Shown: piece by piece, positions 26,614-35,700 of the stretch
Numbering within the stretch: position 1 is the stretch's first letter
Layout of the letters: each line of letters opens with the position of its first letter
Origin: an uncultured Sphingomonadales bacterium
Lineage (GTDB): Bacteria > Pseudomonadota > Alphaproteobacteria > Sphingomonadales > Sphingomonadaceae
Reading direction: 5' to 3'
Length of the DNA stretch: 64,000 bases
NCBI GenBank assembly: GCA_903832325.1
Contig: CAILBC010000022.1
Location: forward strand, 62,001 to 126,000
The notes under the pieces: model-generated
What the model was told of the DNA's origin: nothing
The model's database searches: none
Seen by the model: the letters and a program-made list of their open reading frames with translations, nothing else
Made by a program: the position numbers and the translations under genes

Positions 26614-29457
26614 ATGAGGACCACTTACCTTCTGGGCGTTGCATCCAGCCTTGGCATTGCCATGGCCAGCCTGGCTGCGGCCACCCCCGCGCTGGCGCAG
26701 CAGGCCGCACCGGCCGCCGGTGCCCCCGCAACACCCGAATCCGAAGCCCGGCCCAAAAATGACGGCAAGGACGAAATCGTCGTCACCGCCGAACGCAAGG
26801 TCCAGAACCTGCAGAAATATGCCGGCACCGCCGCGATCGCCACCGGCAAGGTGCTGAAAGAAGAAGGCATCCAGAACATCACCGATCTGGAAGGCCGCAT
26901 TCCCGGCCTGCAGATTCTGGCCAACAACAACAATATCGAAGTCTATATCCGCGGCGTCGGGTCATCCAACAACACCGAATTGGGCGATCCGGCGGCCGGC
27001 ACGTATTACGACGGCGTCTATATCCCGCGTCCGGCCGGGTTCGGGTCGATCTTTTACGACATCGACCGCGTTGAAGTGGCGTATGGGCCGCAGGGCACGC
27101 TGCGCGGGCGCAACGCGACCGCCGGCACGGTCAACATCATCCCCTGGCATCCGGGGCTGAACACCTATGACGCCTATGTCGAAGGCGGCATCGGCAACTA
27201 TGGCCAGAATTCCGAAGAAGCCATGTTCAACGTGCCGATCGGCAAGACGATCGCGGTGCGCGTGGCCGGCGAACACCTTTATCACGGCACCTATACGCAC
27301 AATGTCGGCCCGGTGACCGGCCTGCGCGGACCGGAATGGACCAACAACTTTTCGGGCCGTGCGCAGATCCTGTTCAAGCCCAGTGACAAGTTCGATTTCC
27401 TGCTGAGCTTTGATGATACGGTGGAAAACGGCGGCGGCACGATCGGCACCAACGTGTCGGCGCCCGAAGCCAACGGCGTCGACATTACCGGGCTCAACCA
27501 GCGCGATGTTTATCTTTACCCGACCGACCCGCACGCGCACACCGTGCACAGCGGGGAAAAGGCCGAAATCAATTATCACGGCCAGGATCTGAACATCCAG
27601 CTGGTGGCAAGCCACCGCTCGCTCTTTGCCGATTTCATCGGGTCACCTCCGGGGCAGCAGGCCTATCCGGGCGGGCTGGACATCATCAACCACGGCACGG
27701 GCATAAGCCCGGGTGACCCGGCCGGTGACATCACCCAGGATTGGGCACATTACGAAACGCAGGGCAAATCGATTTCCGACACGCAGGAAATCCGCCTGAC
27801 CGCGCCCGCCGGCGCACGGCTGGACTGGACGCTGGGCGCGTTCCACTTCAACGAAAACCAGGGCACGTTCCTGGGCTCCGTGGCCTCGCAGAACCCGTTC
27901 TTTCAGGGGATCGAGTTCAACACGCGCACCAACAGCCAGTCGCTGGGCGCCTATACCGACAGCACGTTCCACGTGACCAGCCGCTTTGCGGTAACCGGCG
28001 GCCTGCGCTATACCGATGAAACCAAGGAACGCACCGGCGCGGTGGCGCGCTATCTGATGGCGCTGGGCGACGGGCACTACAATTGCTGCATGGGCCCGAT
28101 CATCGGTTCGCCCGGGTTCCAGTTCGCCGGGCTTGGCCGCACCGATTTCACACTGCCCAATCCGAACGCGCCGGCCGCGGCGCAGGCGCAGACCGCGCTC
28201 GATTACTACTTTGGCGGGGTCAAATCATTCGGCATCTATGACACCGTGCCCGGCATTTTCCCGGGCGGTCTGTTGCCCACCGGGCCCAGCGGCATGTGCG
28301 TGCCCAATCCCGGTTCGGGCCTGCAATGCGCAGGACCCGGCTACAACTGGAGCGGCAACGACGCCAACAACGGCAAGTACCTTTATGCCACGATCGACAA
28401 CACCCAGTTCTTCAACGAAAACGCGCGCGCTCACTATCACTTCATCGACTGGCGCCTGCGTGGGCAGTTCGACATCAACACCGATCACATGATCTATGGC
28501 CTGGTTGCCACCGGCAACAAGGCGGGCGGCTTCAACGACAACCTGGGCACCGGCAACCTCGCCCCGACCTACCGGCCGGAAAAGGTGACCAACTTCGAAA
28601 TCGGGACGAAGAACCGCTTCACCATCGCCGGGCAGCCGGCAAAGCTGAACGTCAGCGTGTTCTACGAAGCCTACAAGGACCAGGTGCTCAGCTCGCTGGT
28701 CAGCCTGGCCACCGAAGCGTCGGAATTCGCGCTGGCTTCGGGCCAGGTGATCCCGACCGTGCCCGGCTTCTCGCCCGGATCGATCATCGTCAACTACAAC
28801 TACAACGCGGCCAATTCGCGGCTGATCGGCACGCAATTTTCCGGCGGGATCACCATCCCGGCGGCCCGCCTGAACATCTCGTTCGACGGGTTGTGGATGC
28901 CCGAAGCCAAAGTGACCGCATCGCAGACGATCGAGGATTTCCGGTTCCAGAGCGATCTGTCCACGCCGGGGTTCACCACCAATATCGATGCGGGCAACCG
29001 GTCGATCCAGGGCAAGCGCCTGCCGCGCACGCCCCGCCTGCAGCTGAATGCGCAGATTTCGCAGAAGTTTGAAACCGGGATCGGCGAATTCGACTATGTG
29101 ATCGCACCGGGATACCGGTCGAGCACGTATGCGACGATCTTCAACGGCCAGGACTATGCCTATGATGCGTGTGTGGCCGGTGGCACGGTGACCGACATTA
29201 CCGGCAAGGCCTTTGCCGGCTGCGCCGTTACCAAGGCCTATCGCGGCCGCCTGAACGACACGATCAAGGGCTATGCCACGCTCGATATCGGTGCCGGCTT
29301 CAGCAGCAAGGACGGCCGCATCCGCATCGAAGGCTATGTCAACAACCTGCTCTACAAGCGGCAGGTAACCGGCATCCTGATCAGCCAGACCGGGGGCACG
29401 GTGACTTTCCTGCCGCGCCCGATCACCTATGGCGCGCGTCTCCACGTGCGGTTCTGA
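26614..29457 (+). CDS. TonB-dependent receptor of the glucan locus
   Basis: A complete 947-residue receptor: signal peptide (cleavage after ALA, residue about 28), TonB box EIVVTAERK, plug domain with VEVAYGPQGTLRGRNATAGTVNI, and a long barrel ending in ARLHVRF with terminal Phe. GAGGAGAG lies 6-7 bases before the ATG. Placement between a GH3 and a GH16 enzyme suggests import of beta-glucan oligosaccharides; family resemblance alone does not set the ligand. A perfect 13-base hairpin follows the stop, which may reduce but not prevent readthrough into the GH16 gene. Confidence 0.95.
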   Translation: MRTTYLLGVASSLGIAMASLAAATPALAQQAAPAAGAPATPESEARPKNDGKDEIVVTAERKVQNLQKYAGTAAIATGKVLKEEGIQNITDLEGRIPGLQILANNNNIEVYIRGVGSSNNTELGDPAAGTYYDGVYIPRPAGFGSIFYDIDRVEVAYGPQGTLRGRNATAGTVNIIPWHPGLNTYDAYVEGGIGNYGQNSEEAMFNVPIGKTIAVRVAGEHLYHGTYTHNVGPVTGLRGPEWTNNFSGRAQILFKPSDKFDFLLSFDDTVENGGGTIGTNVSAPEANGVDITGLNQRDVYLYPTDPHAHTVHSGEKAEINYHGQDLNIQLVASHRSLFADFIGSPPGQQAYPGGLDIINHGTGISPGDPAGDITQDWAHYETQGKSISDTQEIRLTAPAGARLDWTLGAFHFNENQGTFLGSVASQNPFFQGIEFNTRTNSQSLGAYTDSTFHVTSRFAVTGGLRYTDETKERTGAVARYLMALGDGHYNCCMGPIIGSPGFQFAGLGRTDFTLPNPNAPAAAQAQTALDYYFGGVKSFGIYDTVPGIFPGGLLPTGPSGMCVPNPGSGLQCAGPGYNWSGNDANNGKYLYATIDNTQFFNENARAHYHFIDWRLRGQFDINTDHMIYGLVATGNKAGGFNDNLGTGNLAPTYRPEKVTNFEIGTKNRFTIAGQPAKLNVSVFYEAYKDQVLSSLVSLATEASEFALASGQVIPTVPGFSPGSIIVNYNYNAANSRLIGTQFSGGITIPAARLNISFDGLWMPEAKVTASQTIEDFRFQSDLSTPGFTTNIDAGNRSIQGKRLPRTPRLQLNAQISQKFETGIGEFDYVIAPGYRSSTYATIFNGQDYAYDACVAGGTVTDITGKAFAGCAVTKAYRGRLNDTIKGYATLDIGAGFSSKDGRIRIEGYVNNLLYKRQVTGILISQTGGTVTFLPRPITYGARLHVRF

Positions 29458-29477
29458 TGCAAAGCTGAAATGACTGT

Positions 29478-29509
29478 CCATCCCGCGCAACACCGGTTGC
29501 GCGGGATGG
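29478..29509 (+). terminator. Perfect 13-base hairpin between TonB receptor and GH16
   Basis: ccatcccgcgcaa (29478-29490) and ttgcgcgggatgg (29497-29509) pair fully around caccgg. No T run follows, so it may be a partial terminator or an RNA-stabilising hairpin that sets the ratio of receptor to enzyme. Confidence 0.6.
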
Positions 29510-29517
29510 CGCCATGA

Positions 29518-29543
29518 CAAGGAATCGGGACAAGGAATCGGGA
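29518..29543 (+). promoter_or_regulatory. Duplicated ribosome binding site before GH16
   Basis: The 13 bases caaggaatcggga occur twice in tandem (29518-29530 and 29531-29543), directly before the ATG at 29546. Each copy contains AAGGAA; the second one has the normal spacing to the start. The first may act as a standby site. Confidence 0.6.
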
Positions 29544-29545
29544 CA

Positions 29546-30559
29546 ATGACACGCAAAGCAATGCTCTGTCTTGCCGGGGTTTTCGCCGGTCTGGCGGCGA
29601 TTGCGGGTACGGCGCCCGCGGCCGCGAACCCTGTAACCGCCCCCGCACCGGCCCCCGCACCGGCTGCAGCATCCGCCCCGGCTGCCGATGGCTGGAAACT
29701 GGTGTTTGCCGACGAATTCGACGGCACCGCGCTCGATGATGCCAAATGGCATGCCTATCAGGATTGCTGGGGCGGCGGGAACAAGGAACGCCAGTGCTAT
29801 ACCAAGCGCGCCGACAACATTGCGGTGCACGATGGCGCGCTGGACCTGACGGCGCAGTTCGAAAAGGCCACCGGCCCGTCCGAATCCGAAGACACCCGCA
29901 AACCCGGCGTGGAACCCGCGCCGGCGACCAAGCCGTTCACATCGGGCAAGATTTCGACCAAGGGCAAATTCACGCTGACGTATGGCCGGGTCGAAGTGCG
30001 CGCGAAACTGCCGGTGGGTCAGGGCACCTGGCCGGCGATCTGGCTGCTGCCGGAAAAGGACCTTTATGGCCCCTGGCCTGCCTCGGGCGAAATCGACATC
30101 ATGGAGGCGGTCAATCTGGGCGCCAAATGCGGCAGCTGCCTCGGCGGGATGGAAAACCAGATCTATGGCACGCTGCATTACGGCAGCCCGATGCACCATT
30201 ATCAGGGCATGTCGCAGCAAAAGGCGTTCATGCTGCCCAAGGACAGCGTGAGCGACTGGCACACCTATCGCGTCGATTGGGCGCCCGATGACGTGACCTG
30301 GTATGTCGATGGCAAAGTCTATTCGAAGATCAAGCTGAAGAACTGGCGCGACACGCTGCAAAACGGGGTGCCCGCACCGGCGGTGCGCAATGCCCCGTTC
30401 GACCGGCCGTTCTACCTCATTCTCAATCTCGCGATCGGTGGCGAATGGCCCGAAAGCCATGACCAGGGCGGCGTGCTGCTGACCGATTTCCCCAAGCACA
30501 TGGGCGTTGACTGGGTGCACGTCTATACGTGCGAAAACCCGGCACTGTGCGGCCAATAG
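29546..30559 (+). CDS. Glycoside hydrolase family 16 endo-beta-glucanase, secreted
   Basis: A 337-residue protein with signal peptide (residues 1-27), an Ala-Pro repeat linker (about 30-47) and one GH16 jelly-roll domain. The active-site motif is GEIDIME (Glu182 nucleophile, Asp184, Glu187 acid/base). The WPAIWLLP and VDWAPDDVTWYVDGK strands are typical of laminarinase/endo-1,3(4)-beta-glucanase. It would cut polymeric beta-1,3- or mixed-linkage glucan outside the cell, feeding the receptor and GH3 encoded just upstream. Confidence 0.94.
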   Translation: MTRKAMLCLAGVFAGLAAIAGTAPAAANPVTAPAPAPAPAAASAPAADGWKLVFADEFDGTALDDAKWHAYQDCWGGGNKERQCYTKRADNIAVHDGALDLTAQFEKATGPSESEDTRKPGVEPAPATKPFTSGKISTKGKFTLTYGRVEVRAKLPVGQGTWPAIWLLPEKDLYGPWPASGEIDIMEAVNLGAKCGSCLGGMENQIYGTLHYGSPMHHYQGMSQQKAFMLPKDSVSDWHTYRVDWAPDDVTWYVDGKVYSKIKLKNWRDTLQNGVPAPAVRNAPFDRPFYLILNLAIGGEWPESHDQGGVLLTDFPKHMGVDWVHVYTCENPALCGQ

Positions 30560-30610
30560 GCCTGTTGCGGCCACTGTCATCCCCGGCCCGGACGGTGGTG
30601 ACGGTGGCCT

Positions 30611-30685
30611 GGTGGCAAAGCCTATGCCCGCGCCTTGCTTCCCCGCTTGAAAGCCGCTGCCGGCGCGGGCATAGGCTGGGCCACC
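30611..30685 (+). promoter_or_regulatory. 24-base inverted repeat ending at the serS start codon
   Basis: Left arm 30611-30634 and right arm 30662-30685 are reverse complements at 22 of 24 positions; the inner 16 (agcctatgcccgcgcc) pair perfectly. The loop is 27 bases. The right arm ends exactly one base before the ATG of serS and contains the only purine-rich stretch (aggctggg) that could be the ribosome binding site. In mRNA the hairpin would hide the start region. Confidence 0.75.
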
Positions 30686-31969
30686 ATGCACGATATCCGT
30701 CTGATCCGCGAAAATCCCGAAGCCTTTGACGCGGGCCTGGCCCGGCGCGGGCTGGCCCCGGCTGCGGCCCTGATCCTGGAGCGCGACACGGCACGGCGCG
30801 ACATCCTGACTCGCTGTCAGGAGGCGCAGGCCCGCCGCAACGAGGCGTCAAAGGCAATCGGTGCGGCCATGGCCAGCGGCGACCGCGCCACGGCCGAGGC
30901 GATCAAGGCCGAAGTTGCCACGCTGAAGGACCGCATTCCCGAACTGGAAGAGGCGGAACGCCAGGCGACCACCGAATTGAACGCGGTGCTGGCCGCGCTG
31001 CCGCAAATCCCGGCCAGCGACGTGCCGCAGGGCGCGGACGAGGCCGACAATGTGGAAATCTTGCGCTGGGGCACGCCGCGCACGTTCGATTTCACCCCGC
31101 GCGAACATGCCGATCTGGGCCCGCCGCTGGGGCTGGATTTCGAAACCGGGGCGCTGCTGTCGGGCGCGCGCTTCACCTTTCTGCGCGGGGGCATGGCCCG
31201 TCTGCACCGCGCGCTGGCGCAATTCATGCTCGATCTGCAGACCGGCACGCACGGCTATGTCGAATGCATCACGCCGTTGCTGGTGCGTGACGAGGCGGCG
31301 TTTGGCACCGGCCAATTGCCGAAATTTGCCGAAGACCTGTTCCGCACCACCGACGGGCGCTGGCTGATCCCCACTGCCGAAGTCAGCCTGACCAATTCGG
31401 TGCGCGAACAGATCCTGCCCGATGCCGCGCTGCCGCTGCGGATGACCGCGCTGACCCCCTGTTTCCGGTCCGAAGCGGGCGCCGCCGGGCGCGACACGCG
31501 CGGTTTCATCCGCCAGCACCAGTTTGAAAAGGTGGAGTTGGTTTCGATTGCCCGCCCCGAAGACTCCGACGCCGAACACGAACGCATGACCGGCTGTGCC
31601 GAGGCGGTGCTGCAGGCGCTGGACCTGCCCTATCGCAAAGTCCTGCTGTGCAGCGGCGACATGGGTTTTACCGCGCGCAAGACCTATGATCTGGAAGTCT
31701 GGCTGCCCGGACAGGGCGCCTATCGCGAGATTTCGTCGTGTTCCAACTGCGGCGATTTCCAGGCGCGGCGGATGAACGCGCGCTATCGCCCCGACGGGTC
31801 AAAGGCCAATGTGTTTGTCCACACGCTGAATGGTTCGGGCCTGGCCGTGGGCCGCACGCTGGTCGCGGTGCTGGAAAATGGCCAGCAGGCCGACGGCTCG
31901 GTCGAAATTCCCGCAGTGCTGATCCCCTATATGGGCGGCTGCACCCGGCTGGAGCCCCGCGCAGCGTGA
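30686..31969 (+). CDS. serS: Seryl-tRNA synthetase
   Basis: A 427-residue class II synthetase charging tRNA-Ser. The N-terminal coiled-coil tRNA-binding arm (about residues 25-100) is rich in Ala/Glu/Arg. The catalytic core shows motif 2 ([33 protein letters not shown]) and motif 3 ([19 protein letters not shown]). ATG 30686 fits the conserved start [12 protein letters not shown]. The stop codon overlaps the GTG of the following gene (GTGA), so the two are translationally coupled. The upstream hairpin suggests translational control. Confidence 0.97.
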   Translation: MHDIRLIRENPEAFDAGLARRGLAPAAALILERDTARRDILTRCQEAQARRNEASKAIGAAMASGDRATAEAIKAEVATLKDRIPELEEAERQATTELNAVLAALPQIPASDVPQGADEADNVEILRWGTPRTFDFTPREHADLGPPLGLDFETGALLSGARFTFLRGGMARLHRALAQFMLDLQTGTHGYVECITPLLVRDEAAFGTGQLPKFAEDLFRTTDGRWLIPTAEVSLTNSVREQILPDAALPLRMTALTPCFRSEAGAAGRDTRGFIRQHQFEKVELVSIARPEDSDAEHERMTGCAEAVLQALDLPYRKVLLCSGDMGFTARKTYDLEVWLPGQGAYREISSCSNCGDFQARRMNARYRPDGSKANVFVHTLNGSGLAVGRTLVAVLENGQQADGSVEIPAVLIPYMGGCTRLEPRAA

Positions 31970-32778
31970 CTTTCGCCCGGCGTGGCTGGCTGATGCTGGC
32001 GCTGGTGCCGGCTTTGCTGGGCGCCGGCGCATTGGCACGGGCCGCGCCGGCGCCGATCATCGCCTGGACGTATACCGTGCATGCCGGCGACACATTGGCC
32101 GCGATTGCCGCGCGCATGGGTGTGCCCGCTGCCGATCTGGCGCGCGCCAACCACGTCGATCCGGATGACCGGCTGGCACCGGGCACTGTGCTGAAACGAC
32201 CCGACCCGACAGGCGGCCCGCGATCAAAACCGCCACACCAGAAGCCGGTGCGCGCAGCATCGCCGCACAAGACCCCTGCAAAATCTGCCGCAAAATCTTC
32301 CAAAGCCGGGGTGGCAGCGATCGAAGACGGGCCAGCCCCACCCGTGAAAAGCGAGCCCGTTCCGGCGCACCCCCTGGCCGGTACGCCGCATCTGGTCTGG
32401 CCGACATCGGGCGCGGTGGTCACACGGTTTGGCGCAGCCACGCGCAACGGGCCCGAAAATGGCCCCAGCAATGGCATCAACCTGGCTGCCTTTTCCGGGA
32501 TGACCGTGCGCGCCGCGGCGGCCGGGCGGGTGATCTTTGCCGGAACCGAGCCCGAACGGTTTGGCCAGTTGATCGTGATCGACCACGGCCACGGCTGGGC
32601 CACGGCCTATGCCTATCTGGGCAAAGTCCTGATCCGCACCGGCGCCACGGTGCGCGCGGGCAGCGTGATCGCGCATGTCGGCGCCAGCGGCGAAGTGAAA
32701 AAGCCCACGCTCCATTTCGAACTGCGCCACGACAACGTGCCCACCGACCCCTTGTCTGCCCTGCCGGCGCGGCTTTGA
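31966..32778 (+). CDS. NlpD-like protein: LysM plus degenerate LytM/M23 domain
   Basis: A 270-residue exported protein. It has a signal peptide (to ARA, about residue 26), a LysM peptidoglycan-binding domain ([18 protein letters not shown], about 35-78), a Lys/Pro/Ala linker, and a LytM domain (about 145-265). In active M23 peptidases the first zinc ligands come from HxGID; here the position reads NGIN, while the last motif HFELRH is kept. This is the pattern of EnvC/NlpD-type activators, which switch on cell-wall amidases at division rather than cutting by themselves. It starts at GTG, overlapping serS by 4 bases. Confidence 0.85.
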   Translation: MTFARRGWLMLALVPALLGAGALARAAPAPIIAWTYTVHAGDTLAAIAARMGVPAADLARANHVDPDDRLAPGTVLKRPDPTGGPRSKPPHQKPVRAASPHKTPAKSAAKSSKAGVAAIEDGPAPPVKSEPVPAHPLAGTPHLVWPTSGAVVTRFGAATRNGPENGPSNGINLAAFSGMTVRAAAAGRVIFAGTEPERFGQLIVIDHGHGWATAYAYLGKVLIRTGATVRAGSVIAHVGASGEVKKPTLHFELRHDNVPTDPLSALPARL

Positions 32779-32781
32779 TGA

Positions 32782-35700
32782 TCAGGCAAACACCGCATTG
32801 CTGCTGGTGAAGTGCGCCAGTGACACATTGCGGATCAGCAGCGTGTCAGTTGCATCGAGCGTGATCAGCAGATCGCTGCCCTGTTGCCTGGTGGCGCCCA
32901 GCAAGTGCGCCCAGTCGGCAAACAGGCCTTTGTCGAATTGCAGCGTATCGTGGCTGGCGCCCGTGGTGGTGAAATTGTCGATCGTTTCCGCGCCAAACCC
33001 GGCGTGAAAGGCAAACGTGTCGGCCCCTGCCCCGCCCCACAGCGTATCCCCCGCCCCGCCGGTCAACACTGTGCCGCCGGCCGCGGCAATCACCACCAGG
33101 TGCCCCGCGCTGCCATCGAGCGGCCCCGCCGTGGTGCCGCCACCGATCACGCCGGCCGGCGCGCCACTGACAGTCAGCGTGAAAGTGCCGCTGATCCGGC
33201 CGAGCGCGGCACGATTGGCGGTATATTGCGCATACGTGATCGCCAGCGTTACCGGCCCGGCATCGGTCAGCGCAATCGCACCCGGTTTCGGCGCCGCTGT
33301 CAGCGCCGACAGCGCGCCCAGCACATGCGCCGCGCTGTCGGCCACGGTAACCGAGGCGGCGGTGCCATCCACATTGAATTTCAGTTTGGCAATCGCCGCG
33401 CCATCGGCCTGAAACTGCGCCACGGTCAGCAGGACCGGCAGATTGTCGGACACGTTGATCCGCCCGACCGCAGCATTGACGCCCAGCGCGCCGAACGCGG
33501 CGGCCAGGTTTGCCGCCGTATCACCCACGCGGATCGTTCCCGATGCCTGGCCATTGGCAAAGACCAGCTTGGCCAGCGCCGGGCCATAGGTGGTCAATTG
33601 CGCCACATTGGCAAAGACGGCAGTGTTGTCGGCCACCACGATCTGCACGATCTTGGTATGCGCGCCCAGAAATTTCAGCTTGCTGGACAGGGTCTTGGCC
33701 GTGTCGGCGACCACCAGATGGGCGAACAGGCCATTGGTGCGCATCAACGGCAGCAGGAACATGCCAGGGCGCGCGGTGATCTGCGCCACGGTCAGCACGA
33801 TTGGCTTGTTATCCGTCACCAGCGCTTCGCCGATCAGCGGATTGGCGGTCAGATCGCCATAGACCGCGGCCAGATTGGCGGCCGTATCGCGCGCCACGAT
33901 TGTGCCCGTGCGCTGCCCGTTGGCAAAGACCAGTTTGCCGATCACCCCGGCGTCGGCCACCAATTGCGCCGGCGTGGCGGCAACCATGGCATTGTCGGTC
34001 ACCACGATCTGCCCCAGCGTGGCATACCCCTGCAAGGCATCCAGCACCGCGCCGGTCAGATTGGCCGCGCTGTCTGCCACGGTGATCCACCCCGGCGAAC
34101 CGTCGGGATTGGCATAAGCCTTGGCCAGCCCCGCGCCCGCAGCGAGCACTTGCGCCGCGGTCAATTGCACCCCGCCCAGCACCACGGTGCGGTCGGTGAA
34201 ATGGAGCGACTGAACATTGTGCAGCGTTTCGGTGCCGTCGGTGCCCGCTGCCACGGTCCAGCTGCCATCGCCATTGTGCGTGATCGCGGCGGCGGCATAG
34301 GCCACATCGAAATCGATGCCGGTATAGCCATCGGCGCCGCCGGTGATCGTGGCCGCCAGCGCGCTGTTGCCGCCGGTGATGTGGATCACGGCATTGCCGG
34401 TGCCTGTCAAAATCGTGTCGGTTTCGCCAGTGGTCGCGGCGATGGAAATCGTGCCGGTGTAATGCCCGGCGTGCAGGTCGAGGCTGTCGCTGCCGTTGCG
34501 CAACGTGATCGGCCCGGTGATCGTGCCCGAACTGACAATGGTCCCCGTGCTGTCGCCCAGGTCGATGGCGCCGTTGATCGTGCCGGTGTTGTGGATCTGC
34601 TGGGTGGCGCGGGTCAGCACCAGCGCGCCGTTCAGCGTGCCGCTGTTGACGATGTTCAGGCTGGGAAACTGTGGCGGCGAATCGCCGGCGTCGAATATTT
34701 CGATGGCGATATCGGCCGTTATCGTGCCGCTGTTGGTCACGGTGCGGATGTTTGATCCGGCGGCGGTGGCGGCCGTGGTGAGCCCGTCCAGCTTCAGCCC
34801 CACCGACTGCGCACCCGGCGCCTGCGCCACGACGGTGATCGTGCCATCGTTGGTCAGCGTGGCGGCATTGTCGAAATTGTCGATCTGCACGCCGATGGCC
34901 GAGGTATAGCCGGTGACCAGGATCTGGCCGTGGTTGGTAAAGGGCGATGCGGCGCCGCTGTCGTAATTCAGGCTATGGATCCCGGTGGCATCCCCCGCGT
35001 CAGCGATCACCGAAATCACCCCGGTCGTGGCATTGTTCAGCACCACACCGGTGCCGCCGCTGCGGATGCCGGTGGCGGAAAACAGCCCCTCGATGCTCAT
35101 CTGCCCGGCATTGGTCACATCGGCCGGGTCGATATAGCTGTCATAGCCGACCGCGCCGTCGCTCAGGCTGTTGACGCGGAACACGGCGCCTGCGGCATTG
35201 ACCATGCTGGCCGGCGCCGCGCTGCTGGAAATGGTGATGCCGGTTACCGAGGCGGTGCTGGCAATGTCGACCATGCCCTGGTTGGTAAACCTGATCGGCT
35301 TGGCCGCCGCATCGACATCCTCGATCACGCCCACGGGCAATTCGCGCAGTTTCAGGATGGCGCCGGCGGCCACGGTATAATCGGCCGACAGGTTGAGCGC
35401 GGTCGAGGTGCGCGGGCTGGGCGTGAGCGGCACGTTGAAGCTGCCGGTGCCATAGACCACGTTGCGGCTGGTCAGCGTGGCGGCCTGCACCCCCTTGAGC
35501 AGGATCGAATCGCTCGCCGACAGCGTGATCAGCGTATCGGCCCCCTGCTGCGCCACGGTCTGCGCGCCGGCATAGCCATATATCGACAGCGTGTTCTGGC
35601 TGCCCGCCACGCCAAAATCGGTGATCACCAGCTGCGCATCGCCCGCGGAATAGACGAAATCGTTGGCACCGCCGCCGCCGGTCATCGTGTCACCGCCGGT

